Shown piece after piece: positions 22,701 to 37,026 of a stretch of 47,610 nt of DNA. The position numbers were made by a program, and so were the translations under genes. Source of the DNA: Chara braunii. Its lineage: Eukaryota; Streptophyta; Charophyceae; Charales; Characeae. Every line of letters starts with the position of its first letter. The stretch's first letter is position 1. The stretch lies in NCBI GenBank assembly GCA_003427395.1, contig BFEA01000041.1, positions 4,282,492 through 4,330,101 of the forward strand, given 5' to 3'. Below the pieces are notes generated by a model that worked only from the letters and a program-made list of their open reading frames with translations, was not told the DNA's origin and did not search any database.

Positions 22701-25700
22701 TCGCCCCATTTGTCTTTTTTCGCAGGAAACTAAACGCGATTTTCTGCACGTCTCCACAAACACTTCCAGATTCGGGCGTTGAGGACTTTTGGTATAAGGT
22801 GGGAACACGATCGCCCCATTTGTCTTTTTTCGCAGGAAACTAAACGCGATTTTCTGCACGTCTCCACAAACACTTCCAGATTCGGGCGTTGAGGACTTTT
22901 GGTATAAGGTGGGAACACGATCGCCCCATTTGTCTTTTTTCGCAGGAAACTAAACGCGATTTTCTGCACGTCTCCACAAACACTTCCAGATTCGGGCGTT
23001 GAGGACTTTTGGTATAAGGTGGGAACACGATCGCCCCATTTGTCTTTTTTCGCAGGAAACTAAACGCGATTTTCTGCACGTCTCCACAAACACTTCCAGA
23101 TTCGGGCGTTGAGGACTTTTGGTATAAGGTGGGAACACGATCGCCCCATTTGTCTTTTTTCGCAGGAAACTAAACGCGATTTTCTGCACGTCTCCACAAA
23201 CACTTCCAGATTCGGGCGTTGAGGACTTTTGGTATAAGGTGGGAACACGATCGCCCCATTTGTCTTTTTTCGCAGGAAACTAAACGCGATTTTCTGCACG
23301 TCTCCACAAACACTTCCAGATTCGGGCGTTGAGGACTTTTGGTATAAGGTGGGAACACGATCGCCCCATTTGTCTTTTTTCGCAGGAAACTAAACGCGAT
23401 TTTCTGCACGTCTCCACAAACACTTCCAGATTCGGGCGTTGAGGACTTTTGGTATAAGGTGGGAACACGATCGCCCCATTTGTCTTTTTTCGCAGGAAAC
23501 TAAACGCGATTTTCTGCACGTCTCCACAAACACTTCCAGATTCGGGCGTTGAGGACTTTTGGTATAAGGTGGGAACACGATCGCCCCATTTGTCTTTTTT
23601 CGCAGGAAACTAAACGCGATTTTCTGCACGTCTCCACAAACACTTCCAGATTCGGGCGTTGAGGACTTTTGGTATAAGGTGGGAACACGATCGCCCCATT
23701 TGTCTTTTTTCGCAGGAAACTAAACGCGATTTTCTGCACGTCTCCACAAACACTTCCAGATTCGGGCGTTGAGGACTTTTGGTATAAGGTGGGAACACGA
23801 TCGCCCCATTTGTCTTTTTTCGCAGGAAACTAAACGCGATTTTCTGCACGTCTCCACAAACACTTCCAGATTCGGGCGTTGAGGACTTTTGGTATAAGGT
23901 GGGAACACGATCGCCCCATTTGTCTTTTTTCGCAGGAAACTAAACGCGATTTTCTGCACGTCTCCACAAACACTTCCAGATTCGGGCGTTGAGGACTTTT
24001 GGTATAAGGTGGGAACACGATCGCCCCATTTGTCTTTTTTCGCAGGAAACTAAACGCGATTTTCTGCACGTCTCCACAAACACTTCCAGATTCGGGCGTT
24101 GAGGACTTTTGGTATAAGGTGGGAACACGATCGCCCCATTTGTCTTTTTTCGCAGGAAACTAAACGCGATTTTCTGCACGTCTCCACAAACACTTCCAGA
24201 TTCGGGCGTTGAGGACTTTTGGTATAAGGTGGGAACACGATCGCCCCATTTGTCTTTTTTCGCAGGAAACTAAACGCGATTTTCTGCACGTCTCCACAAA
24301 CACTTCCAGATTCGGGCGTTGAGGACTTTTGGTATAAGGTGGGAACACGATCGCCCCATTTGTCTTTTTTCGCAGGAAACTAAACGCGATTTTCTGCACG
24401 TCTCCACAAACACTTCCAGATTCGGGCGTTGAGGACTTTTGGTATAAGGTGGGAACACGATCGCCCCATTTGTCTTTTTTCGCAGGAAACTAAACGCGAT
24501 TTTCTGCACGTCTCCACAAACACTTCCAGATTCGGGCGTTGAGGACTTTTGGTATAAGGTGGGAACACGATCGCCCCATTTGTCTTTTTTCGCAGGAAAC
24601 TAAACGCGATTTTCTGCACGTCTCCACAAACACTTCCAGATTCGGGCGTTGAGGACTTTTGGTATAAGGTGGGAACACGATCGCCCCATTTGTCTTTTTT
24701 CGCAGGAAACTAAACGCGATTTTCTGCACGTCTCCACAAACACTTCCAGATTCGGGCGTTGAGGACTTTTGGTATAAGGTGGGAACACGATCGCCCCATT
24801 TGTCTTTTTTCGCAGGAAACTAAACGCGATTTTCTGCACGTCTCCACAAACACTTCCAGATTCGGGCGTTGAGGACTTTTGGTATAAGGTGGGAACACGA
24901 TCGCCCCATTTGTCTTTTTTCGCAGGAAACTAAACGCGATTTTCTGCACGTCTCCACAAACACTTCCAGATTCGGGCGTTGAGGACTTTTGGTATAAGGT
25001 GGGAACACGATCGCCCCATTTGTCTTTTTTCGCAGGAAACTAAACGCGATTTTCTGCACGTCTCCACAAACACTTCCAGATTCGGGCGTTGAGGACTTTT
25101 GGTATAAGGTGGGAACACGATCGCCCCATTTGTCTTTTTTCGCAGGAAACTAAACGCGATTTTCTGCACGTCTCCACAAACACTTCCAGATTCGGGCGTT
25201 GAGGACTTTTGGTATAAGGTGGGAACACGATCGCCCCATTTGTCTTTTTTCGCAGGAAACTAAACGCGATTTTCTGCACGTCTCCACAAACACTTCCAGA
25301 TTCGGGCGTTGAGGACTTTTGGTATAAGGTGGGAACACGATCGCCCCATTTGTCTTTTTTCGCAGGAAACTAAACGCGATTTTCTGCACGTCTCCACAAA
25401 CACTTCCAGATTCGGGCGTTGAGGACTTTTGGTATAAGGTGGGAACACGATCGCCCCATTTGTCTTTTTTCGCAGGAAACTAAACGCGATTTTCTGCACG
25501 TCTCCACAAACACTTCCAGATTCGGGCGTTGAGGACTTTTGGTATAAGGTGGGAACACGATCGCCCCATTTGTCTTTTTTCGCAGGAAACTAAACGCGAT
25601 TTTCTGCACGTCTCCACAAACACTTCCAGATTCGGGCGTTGAGGACTTTTGGTATAAGGTGGGAACACGATCGCCCCATTTGTCTTTTTTCGCAGGAAAC

Positions 25701-28700
25701 TAAACGCGATTTTCTGCACGTCTCCACAAACACTTCCAGATTCGGGCGTTGAGGACTTTTGGTATAAGGTGGGAACACGATCGCCCCATTTGTCTTTTTT
25801 CGCAGGAAACTAAACGCGATTTTCTGCACGTCTCCACAAACACTTCCAGATTCGGGCGTTGAGGACTTTTGGTATAAGGTGGGAACACGATCGCCCCATT
25901 TGTCTTTTTTCGCAGGAAACTAAACGCGATTTTCTGCACGTCTCCACAAACACTTCCAGATTCGGGCGTTGAGGACTTTTGGTATAAGGTGGGAACACGA
26001 TCGCCCCATTTGTCTTTTTTCGCAGGAAACTAAACGCGATTTTCTGCACGTCTCCACAAACACTTCCAGATTCGGGCGTTGAGGACTTTTGGTATAAGGT
26101 GGGAACACGATCGCCCCATTTGTCTTTTTTCGCAGGAAACTAAACGCGATTTTCTGCACGTCTCCACAAACACTTCCAGATTCGGGCGTTGAGGACTTTT
26201 GGTATAAGGTGGGAACACGATCGCCCCATTTGTCTTTTTTCGCAGGAAACTAAACGCGATTTTCTGCACGTCTCCACAAACACTTCCAGATTCGGGCGTT
26301 GAGGACTTTTGGTATAAGGTGGGAACACGATCGCCCCATTTGTCTTTTTTCGCAGGAAACTAAACGCGATTTTCTGCACGTCTCCACAAACACTTCCAGA
26401 TTCGGGCGTTGAGGACTTTTGGTATAAGGTGGGAACACGATCGCCCCATTTGTCTTTTTTCGCAGGAAACTAAACGCGATTTTCTGCACGTCTCCACAAA
26501 CACTTCCAGATTCGGGCGTTGAGGACTTTTGGTATAAGGTGGGAACACGATCGCCCCATTTGTCTTTTTTCGCAGGAAACTAAACGCGATTTTCTGCACG
26601 TCTCCACAAACACTTCCAGATTCGGGCGTTGAGGACTTTTGGTATAAGGTGGGAACACGATCGCCCCATTTGTCTTTTTTCGCAGGAAACTAAACGCGAT
26701 TTTCTGCACGTCTCCACAAACACTTCCAGATTCGGGCGTTGAGGACTTTTGGTATAAGGTGGGAACACGATCGCCCCATTTGTCTTTTTTCGCAGGAAAC
26801 TAAACGCGATTTTCTGCACGTCTCCACAAACACTTCCAGATTCGGGCGTTGAGGACTTTTGGTATAAGGTGGGAACACGATCGCCCCATTTGTCTTTTTT
26901 CGCAGGAAACTAAACGCGATTTTCTGCACGTCTCCACAAACACTTCCAGATTCGGGCGTTGAGGACTTTTGGTATAAGGTGGGAACACGATCGCCCCATT
27001 TGTCTTTTTTCGCAGGAAACTAAACGCGATTTTCTGCACGTCTCCACAAACACTTCCAGATTCGGGCGTTGAGGACTTTTGGTATAAGGTGGGAACACGA
27101 TCGCCCCATTTGTCTTTTTTCGCAGGAAACTAAACGCGATTTTCTGCACGTCTCCACAAACACTTCCAGATTCGGGCGTTGAGGACTTTTGGTATAAGGT
27201 GGGAACACGATCGCCCCATTTGTCTTTTTTCGCAGGAAACTAAACGCGATTTTCTGCACGTCTCCACAAACACTTCCAGATTCGGGCGTTGAGGACTTTT
27301 GGTATAAGGTGGGAACACGATCGCCCCATTTGTCTTTTTTCGCAGGAAACTAAACGCGATTTTCTGCACGTCTCCACAAACACTTCCAGATTCGGGCGTT
27401 GAGGACTTTTGGTATAAGGTGGGAACACGATCGCCCCATTTGTCTTTTTTCGCAGGAAACTAAACGCGATTTTCTGCACGTCTCCACAAACACTTCCAGA
27501 TTCGGGCGTTGAGGACTTTTGGTATAAGGTGGGAACACGATCGCCCCATTTGTCTTTTTTCGCAGGAAACTAAACGCGATTTTCTGCACGTCTCCACAAA
27601 CACTTCCAGATTCGGGCGTTGAGGACTTTTGGTATAAGGTGGGAACACGATCGCCCCATTTGTCTTTTTTCGCAGGAAACTAAACGCGATTTTCTGCACG
27701 TCTCCACAAACACTTCCAGATTCGGGCGTTGAGGACTTTTGGTATAAGGTGGGAACACGATCGCCCCATTTGTCTTTTTTCGCAGGAAACTAAACGCGAT
27801 TTTCTGCACGTCTCCACAAACACTTCCAGATTCGGGCGTTGAGGACTTTTGGTATAAGGTGGGAACACGATCGCCCCATTTGTCTTTTTTCGCAGGAAAC
27901 TAAACGCGATTTTCTGCACGTCTCCACAAACACTTCCAGATTCGGGCGTTGAGGACTTTTGGTATAAGGTGGGAACACGATCGCCCCATTTGTCTTTTTT
28001 CGCAGGAAACTAAACGCGATTTTCTGCACGTCTCCACAAACACTTCCAGATTCGGGCGTTGAGGACTTTTGGTATAAGGTGGGAACACGATCGCCCCATT
28101 TGTCTTTTTTCGCAGGAAACTAAACGCGATTTTCTGCACGTCTCCACAAACACTTCCAGATTCGGGCGTTGAGGACTTTTGGTATAAGGTGGGAACACGA
28201 TCGCCCCATTTGTCTTTTTTCGCAGGAAACTAAACGCGATTTTCTGCACGTCTCCACAAACACTTCCAGATTCGGGCGTTGAGGACTTTTGGTATAAGGT
28301 GGGAACACGATCGCCCCATTTGTCTTTTTTCGCAGGAAACTAAACGCGATTTTCTGCACGTCTCCACAAACACTTCCAGATTCGGGCGTTGAGGACTTTT
28401 GGTATAAGGTGGGAACACGATCGCCCCATTTGTCTTTTTTCGCAGGAAACTAAACGCGATTTTCTGCACGTCTCCACAAACACTTCCAGATTCGGGCGTT
28501 GAGGACTTTTGGTATAAGGTGGGAACACGATCGCCCCATTTGTCTTTTTTCGCAGGAAACTAAACGCGATTTTCTGCACGTCTCCACAAACACTTCCAGA
28601 TTCGGGCGTTGAGGACTTTTGGTATAAGGTGGGAACACGATCGCCCCATTTGTCTTTTTTCGCAGGAAACTAAACGCGATTTTCTGCACGTCTCCACAAA

Positions 28701-31700
28701 CACTTCCAGATTCGGGCGTTGAGGACTTTTGGTATAAGGTGGGAACACGATCGCCCCATTTGTCTTTTTTCGCAGGAAACTAAACGCGATTTTCTGCACG
28801 TCTCCACAAACACTTCCAGATTCGGGCGTTGAGGACTTTTGGTATAAGGTGGGAACACGATCGCCCCATTTGTCTTTTTTCGCAGGAAACTAAACGCGAT
28901 TTTCTGCACGTCTCCACAAACACTTCCAGATTCGGGCGTTGAGGACTTTTGGTATAAGGTGGGAACACGATCGCCCCATTTGTCTTTTTTCGCAGGAAAC
29001 TAAACGCGATTTTCTGCACGTCTCCACAAACACTTCCAGATTCGGGCGTTGAGGACTTTTGGTATAAGGTGGGAACACGATCGCCCCATTTGTCTTTTTT
29101 CGCAGGAAACTAAACGCGATTTTCTGCACGTCTCCACAAACACTTCCAGATTCGGGCGTTGAGGACTTTTGGTATAAGGTGGGAACACGATCGCCCCATT
29201 TGTCTTTTTTCGCAGGAAACTAAACGCGATTTTCTGCACGTCTCCACAAACACTTCCAGATTCGGGCGTTGAGGACTTTTGGTATAAGGTGGGAACACGA
29301 TCGCCCCATTTGTCTTTTTTCGCAGGAAACTAAACGCGATTTTCTGCACGTCTCCACAAACACTTCCAGATTCGGGCGTTGAGGACTTTTGGTATAAGGT
29401 GGGAACACGATCGCCCCATTTGTCTTTTTTCGCAGGAAACTAAACGCGATTTTCTGCACGTCTCCACAAACACTTCCAGATTCGGGCGTTGAGGACTTTT
29501 GGTATAAGGTGGGAACACGATCGCCCCATTTGTCTTTTTTCGCAGGAAACTAAACGCGATTTTCTGCACGTCTCCACAAACACTTCCAGATTCGGGCGTT
29601 GAGGACTTTTGGTATAAGGTGGGAACACGATCGCCCCATTTGTCTTTTTTCGCAGGAAACTAAACGCGATTTTCTGCACGTCTCCACAAACACTTCCAGA
29701 TTCGGGCGTTGAGGACTTTTGGTATAAGGTGGGAACACGATCGCCCCATTTGTCTTTTTTCGCAGGAAACTAAACGCGATTTTCTGCACGTCTCCACAAA
29801 CACTTCCAGATTCGGGCGTTGAGGACTTTTGGTATAAGGTGGGAACACGATCGCCCCATTTGTCTTTTTTCGCAGGAAACTAAACGCGATTTTCTGCACG
29901 TCTCCACAAACACTTCCAGATTCGGGCGTTGAGGACTTTTGGTATAAGGTGGGAACACGATCGCCCCATTTGTCTTTTTTCGCAGGAAACTAAACGCGAT
30001 TTTCTGCACGTCTCCACAAACACTTCCAGATTCGGGCGTTGAGGACTTTTGGTATAAGGTGGGAACACGATCGCCCCATTTGTCTTTTTTCGCAGGAAAC
30101 TAAACGCGATTTTCTGCACGTCTCCACAAACACTTCCAGATTCGGGCGTTGAGGACTTTTGGTATAAGGTGGGAACACGATCGCCCCATTTGTCTTTTTT
30201 CGCAGGAAACTAAACGCGATTTTCTGCACGTCTCCACAAACACTTCCAGATTCGGGCGTTGAGGACTTTTGGTATAAGGTGGGAACACGATCGCCCCATT
30301 TGTCTTTTTTCGCAGGAAACTAAACGCGATTTTCTGCACGTCTCCACAAACACTTCCAGATTCGGGCGTTGAGGACTTTTGGTATAAGGTGGGAACACGA
30401 TCGCCCCATTTGTCTTTTTTCGCAGGAAACTAAACGCGATTTTCTGCACGTCTCCACAAACACTTCCAGATTCGGGCGTTGAGGACTTTTGGTATAAGGT
30501 GGGAACACGATCGCCCCATTTGTCTTTTTTCGCAGGAAACTAAACGCGATTTTCTGCACGTCTCCACAAACACTTCCAGATTCGGGCGTTGAGGACTTTT
30601 GGTATAAGGTGGGAACACGATCGCCCCATTTGTCTTTTTTCGCAGGAAACTAAACGCGATTTTCTGCACGTCTCCACAAACACTTCCAGATTCGGGCGTT
30701 GAGGACTTTTGGTATAAGGTGGGAACACGATCGCCCCATTTGTCTTTTTTCGCAGGAAACTAAACGCGATTTTCTGCACGTCTCCACAAACACTTCCAGA
30801 TTCGGGCGTTGAGGACTTTTGGTATAAGGTGGGAACACGATCGCCCCATTTGTCTTTTTTCGCAGGAAACTAAACGCGATTTTCTGCACGTCTCCACAAA
30901 CACTTCCAGATTCGGGCGTTGAGGACTTTTGGTATAAGGTGGGAACACGATCGCCCCATTTGTCTTTTTTCGCAGGAAACTAAACGCGATTTTCTGCACG
31001 TCTCCACAAACACTTCCAGATTCGGGCGTTGAGGACTTTTGGTATAAGGTGGGAACACGATCGCCCCATTTGTCTTTTTTCGCAGGAAACTAAACGCGAT
31101 TTTCTGCACGTCTCCACAAACACTTCCAGATTCGGGCGTTGAGGACTTTTGGTATAAGGTGGGAACACGATCGCCCCATTTGTCTTTTTTCGCAGGAAAC
31201 TAAACGCGATTTTCTGCACGTCTCCACAAACACTTCCAGATTCGGGCGTTGAGGACTTTTGGTATAAGGTGGGAACACGATCGCCCCATTTGTCTTTTTT
31301 CGCAGGAAACTAAACGCGATTTTCTGCACGTCTCCACAAACACTTCCAGATTCGGGCGTTGAGGACTTTTGGTATAAGGTGGGAACACGATCGCCCCATT
31401 TGTCTTTTTTCGCAGGAAACTAAACGCGATTTTCTGCACGTCTCCACAAACACTTCCAGATTCGGGCGTTGAGGACTTTTGGTATAAGGTGGGAACACGA
31501 TCGCCCCATTTGTCTTTTTTCGCAGGAAACTAAACGCGATTTTCTGCACGTCTCCACAAACACTTCCAGATTCGGGCGTTGAGGACTTTTGGTATAAGGT
31601 GGGAACACGATCGCCCCATTTGTCTTTTTTCGCAGGAAACTAAACGCGATTTTCTGCACGTCTCCACAAACACTTCCAGATTCGGGCGTTGAGGACTTTT

Positions 31701-34700
31701 GGTATAAGGTGGGAACACGATCGCCCCATTTGTCTTTTTTCGCAGGAAACTAAACGCGATTTTCTGCACGTCTCCACAAACACTTCCAGATTCGGGCGTT
31801 GAGGACTTTTGGTATAAGGTGGGAACACGATCGCCCCATTTGTCTTTTTTCGCAGGAAACTAAACGCGATTTTCTGCACGTCTCCACAAACACTTCCAGA
31901 TTCGGGCGTTGAGGACTTTTGGTATAAGGTGGGAACACGATCGCCCCATTTGTCTTTTTTCGCAGGAAACTAAACGCGATTTTCTGCACGTCTCCACAAA
32001 CACTTCCAGATTCGGGCGTTGAGGACTTTTGGTATAAGGTGGGAACACGATCGCCCCATTTGTCTTTTTTCGCAGGAAACTAAACGCGATTTTCTGCACG
32101 TCTCCACAAACACTTCCAGATTCGGGCGTTGAGGACTTTTGGTATAAGGTGGGAACACGATCGCCCCATTTGTCTTTTTTCGCAGGAAACTAAACGCGAT
32201 TTTCTGCACGTCTCCACAAACACTTCCAGATTCGGGCGTTGAGGACTTTTGGTATAAGGTGGGAACACGATCGCCCCATTTGTCTTTTTTCGCAGGAAAC
32301 TAAACGCGATTTTCTGCACGTCTCCACAAACACTTCCAGATTCGGGCGTTGAGGACTTTTGGTATAAGGTGGGAACACGATCGCCCCATTTGTCTTTTTT
32401 CGCAGGAAACTAAACGCGATTTTCTGCACGTCTCCACAAACACTTCCAGATTCGGGCGTTGAGGACTTTTGGTATAAGGTGGGAACACGATCGCCCCATT
32501 TGTCTTTTTTCGCAGGAAACTAAACGCGATTTTCTGCACGTCTCCACAAACACTTCCAGATTCGGGCGTTGAGGACTTTTGGTATAAGGTGGGAACACGA
32601 TCGCCCCATTTGTCTTTTTTCGCAGGAAACTAAACGCGATTTTCTGCACGTCTCCACAAACACTTCCAGATTCGGGCGTTGAGGACTTTTGGTATAAGGT
32701 GGGAACACGATCGCCCCATTTGTCTTTTTTCGCAGGAAACTAAACGCGATTTTCTGCACGTCTCCACAAACACTTCCAGATTCGGGCGTTGAGGACTTTT
32801 GGTATAAGGTGGGAACACGATCGCCCCATTTGTCTTTTTTCGCAGGAAACTAAACGCGATTTTCTGCACGTCTCCACAAACACTTCCAGATTCGGGCGTT
32901 GAGGACTTTTGGTATAAGGTGGGAACACGATCGCCCCATTTGTCTTTTTTCGCAGGAAACTAAACGCGATTTTCTGCACGTCTCCACAAACACTTCCAGA
33001 TTCGGGCGTTGAGGACTTTTGGTATAAGGTGGGAACACGATCGCCCCATTTGTCTTTTTTCGCAGGAAACTAAACGCGATTTTCTGCACGTCTCCACAAA
33101 CACTTCCAGATTCGGGCGTTGAGGACTTTTGGTATAAGGTGGGAACACGATCGCCCCATTTGTCTTTTTTCGCAGGAAACTAAACGCGATTTTCTGCACG
33201 TCTCCACAAACACTTCCAGATTCGGGCGTTGAGGACTTTTGGTATAAGGTGGGAACACGATCGCCCCATTTGTCTTTTTTCGCAGGAAACTAAACGCGAT
33301 TTTCTGCACGTCTCCACAAACACTTCCAGATTCGGGCGTTGAGGACTTTTGGTATAAGGTGGGAACACGATCGCCCCATTTGTCTTTTTTCGCAGGAAAC
33401 TAAACGCGATTTTCTGCACGTCTCCACAAACACTTCCAGATTCGGGCGTTGAGGACTTTTGGTATAAGGTGGGAACACGATCGCCCCATTTGTCTTTTTT
33501 CGCAGGAAACTAAACGCGATTTTCTGCACGTCTCCACAAACACTTCCAGATTCGGGCGTTGAGGACTTTTGGTATAAGGTGGGAACACGATCGCCCCATT
33601 TGTCTTTTTTCGCAGGAAACTAAACGCGATTTTCTGCACGTCTCCACAAACACTTCCAGATTCGGGCGTTGAGGACTTTTGGTATAAGGTGGGAACACGA
33701 TCGCCCCATTTGTCTTTTTTCGCAGGAAACTAAACGCGATTTTCTGCACGTCTCCACAAACACTTCCAGATTCGGGCGTTGAGGACTTTTGGTATAAGGT
33801 GGGAACACGATCGCCCCATTTGTCTTTTTTCGCAGGAAACTAAACGCGATTTTCTGCACGTCTCCACAAACACTTCCAGATTCGGGCGTTGAGGACTTTT
33901 GGTATAAGGTGGGAACACGATCGCCCCATTTGTCTTTTTTCGCAGGAAACTAAACGCGATTTTCTGCACGTCTCCACAAACACTTCCAGATTCGGGCGTT
34001 GAGGACTTTTGGTATAAGGTGGGAACACGATCGCCCCATTTGTCTTTTTTCGCAGGAAACTAAACGCGATTTTCTGCACGTCTCCACAAACACTTCCAGA
34101 TTCGGGCGTTGAGGACTTTTGGTATAAGGTGGGAACACGATCGCCCCATTTGTCTTTTTTCGCAGGAAACTAAACGCGATTTTCTGCACGTCTCCACAAA
34201 CACTTCCAGATTCGGGCGTTGAGGACTTTTGGTATAAGGTGGGAACACGATCGCCCCATTTGTCTTTTTTCGCAGGAAACTAAACGCGATTTTCTGCACG
34301 TCTCCACAAACACTTCCAGATTCGGGCGTTGAGGACTTTTGGTATAAGGTGGGAACACGATCGCCCCATTTGTCTTTTTTCGCAGGAAACTAAACGCGAT
34401 TTTCTGCACGTCTCCACAAACACTTCCAGATTCGGGCGTTGAGGACTTTTGGTATAAGGTGGGAACACGATCGCCCCATTTGTCTTTTTTCGCAGGAAAC
34501 TAAACGCGATTTTCTGCACGTCTCCACAAACACTTCCAGATTCGGGCGTTGAGGACTTTTGGTATAAGGTGGGAACACGATCGCCCCATTTGTCTTTTTT
34601 CGCAGGAAACTAAACGCGATTTTCTGCACGTCTCCACAAACACTTCCAGATTCGGGCGTTGAGGACTTTTGGTATAAGGTGGGAACACGATCGCCCCATT

Positions 34701-36694
34701 TGTCTTTTTTCGCAGGAAACTAAACGCGATTTTCTGCACGTCTCCACAAACACTTCCAGATTCGGGCGTTGAGGACTTTTGGTATAAGGTGGGAACACGA
34801 TCGCCCCATTTGTCTTTTTTCGCAGGAAACTAAACGCGATTTTCTGCACGTCTCCACAAACACTTCCAGATTCGGGCGTTGAGGACTTTTGGTATAAGGT
34901 GGGAACACGATCGCCCCATTTGTCTTTTTTCGCAGGAAACTAAACGCGATTTTCTGCACGTCTCCACAAACACTTCCAGATTCGGGCGTTGAGGACTTTT
35001 GGTATAAGGTGGGAACACGATCGCCCCATTTGTCTTTTTTCGCAGGAAACTAAACGCGATTTTCTGCACGTCTCCACAAACACTTCCAGATTCGGGCGTT
35101 GAGGACTTTTGGTATAAGGTGGGAACACGATCGCCCCATTTGTCTTTTTTCGCAGGAAACTAAACGCGATTTTCTGCACGTCTCCACAAACACTTCCAGA
35201 TTCGGGCGTTGAGGACTTTTGGTATAAGGTGGGAACACGATCGCCCCATTTGTCTTTTTTCGCAGGAAACTAAACGCGATTTTCTGCACGTCTCCACAAA
35301 CACTTCCAGATTCGGGCGTTGAGGACTTTTGGTATAAGGTGGGAACACGATCGCCCCATTTGTCTTTTTTCGCAGGAAACTAAACGCGATTTTCTGCACG
35401 TCTCCACAAACACTTCCAGATTCGGGCGTTGAGGACTTTTGGTATAAGGTGGGAACACGATCGCCCCATTTGTCTTTTTTCGCAGGAAACTAAACGCGAT
35501 TTTCTGCACGTCTCCACAAACACTTCCAGATTCGGGCGTTGAGGACTTTTGGTATAAGGTGGGAACACGATCGCCCCATTTGTCTTTTTTCGCAGGAAAC
35601 TAAACGCGATTTTCTGCACGTCTCCACAAACACTTCCAGATTCGGGCGTTGAGGACTTTTGGTATAAGGTGGGAACACGATCGCCCCATTTGTCTTTTTT
35701 CGCAGGAAACTAAACGCGATTTTCTGCACGTCTCCACAAACACTTCCAGATTCGGGCGTTGAGGACTTTTGGTATAAGGTGGGAACACGATCGCCCCATT
35801 TGTCTTTTTTCGCAGGAAACTAAACGCGATTTTCTGCACGTCTCCACAAACACTTCCAGATTCGGGCGTTGAGGACTTTTGGTATAAGGTGGGAACACGA
35901 TCGCCCCATTTGTCTTTTTTCGCAGGAAACTAAACGCGATTTTCTGCACGTCTCCACAAACACTTCCAGATTCGGGCGTTGAGGACTTTTGGTATAAGGT
36001 GGGAACACGATCGCCCCATTTGTCTTTTTTCGCAGGAAACTAAACGCGATTTTCTGCACGTCTCCACAAACACTTCCAGATTCGGGCGTTGAGGACTTTT
36101 GGTATAAGGTGGGAACACGATCGCCCCATTTGTCTTTTTTCGCAGGAAACTAAACGCGATTTTCTGCACGTCTCCACAAACACTTCCAGATTCGGGCGTT
36201 GAGGACTTTTGGTATAAGGTGGGAACACGATCGCCCCATTTGTCTTTTTTCGCAGGAAACTAAACGCGATTTTCTGCACGTCTCCACAAACACTTCCAGA
36301 TTCGGGCGTTGAGGACTTTTGGTATAAGGTGGGAACACGATCGCCCCATTTGTCTTTTTTCGCAGGAAACTAAACGCGATTTTCTGCACGTCTCCACAAA
36401 CACTTCCAGATTCGGGCGTTGAGGACTTTTGGTATAAGGTGGGAACACGATCGCCCCATTTGTCTTTTTTCGCAGGAAACTAAACGCGATTTTCTGCACG
36501 TCTCCACAAACACTTCCAGATTCGGGCGTTGAGGACTTTTGGTATAAGGTGGGAACACGATCGCCCCATTTGTCTTTTTTCGCAGGAAACTAAACGCGAT
36601 TTTCTGCACGTCTCCACAAACACTTCCAGATTCGGGCGTTGAGGACTTTTGGTATAAGGTGGGAACACGATCGCCCCATTTGTCTTTTTTCGCA
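13705..36694. repeat. Tandem satellite, 110-bp unit, 209 copies
   Basis: A 110-bp unit beginning GGAAACTAAACGCGATTTTC repeats head to tail for 22,990 bases, exactly 209 units. I noticed no substitution or indel. The 79-codon minus-strand frame recurs unchanged every 110 bases, which independently excludes indels and amino-acid changes. The unit has eight CpG sites, a T6 run with TTTTTTCGCAG at its end, and an AAGGTGGGA word. As 110 is not a multiple of 3, no frame runs through the array, and the repeated 79-codon frames are not genes. Such perfection in a short-read-type assembly suggests either a very recent amplification or an assembler or gap-filler loop; the copy number should not be trusted. 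Confidence 0.97.
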
Positions 36695-36810
36695 GGAAAC
36701 TAAACGCGATTTTCTGCACGTCTCCACAAACACGTCCAGATTCGGGCGTTGAAGACTTTTGGTATAAGGTGGAAACGCGATCGCCCCATCCTCTTGTTCT
36801 TTTTTTCGCA
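36695..36810. repeat. Divergent terminal unit of the 110-bp array
   Basis: One last unit carries at least five differences from the array consensus, including CACGTCC for CACTTCC, GAAGAC for GAGGAC, and an altered, longer T-rich end. It then runs into unique sequence. It supports a genuine right boundary of the repeat. Confidence 0.85.
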
Positions 36811-36924
36811 TCTCACTGAGTGGTGGATCGAGCGCACGACGAACAGATTCGTTCTGCACTCTGAGAACACTTTCCCTGGCTTCACGTTCTTCTCGCTCGT
36901 CCCGGCGGAACTTCCGTCTGCACT
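36811..36924. other. Intronic sequence right of the array, no feature recognised
   Basis: Short open frames on both strands, none recognisable. Confidence 0.4.
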
Positions 36925-37026
36925 CGAATAGAGCACGTGTTCAGTAGCGCTGTATGTATGCAGACTGGAACTTGCCACAGATTCAGCTGCAATGACCGGG
37001 CGTTCTATTCGCACGAAAGACGGTTG
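36925..37026. repeat. Diverged foldback repeat copy
   Basis: CGAATAGAGCACG near 36926 is the inverse of CGGGCGTTCTATTCG near 36998-37012. The segment 36980-37026 resembles 38661-38703 (ATTCAGC, then ACCG, TTCTATTCGCA and ACGG in the same order). This looks like an older copy of the same small foldback family. Confidence 0.5.

Noticed and set aside
13705-36694. CRISPR array
   Set aside because: The unit is fully identical with no variable spacers, and the context is eukaryotic; this is a satellite.
13710-36719. Over 200 identical 79-codon minus-strand open frames
   Set aside because: They are one frame recurring through the 110-bp satellite, overlapping each other, without a continuous frame, domain or gene context.
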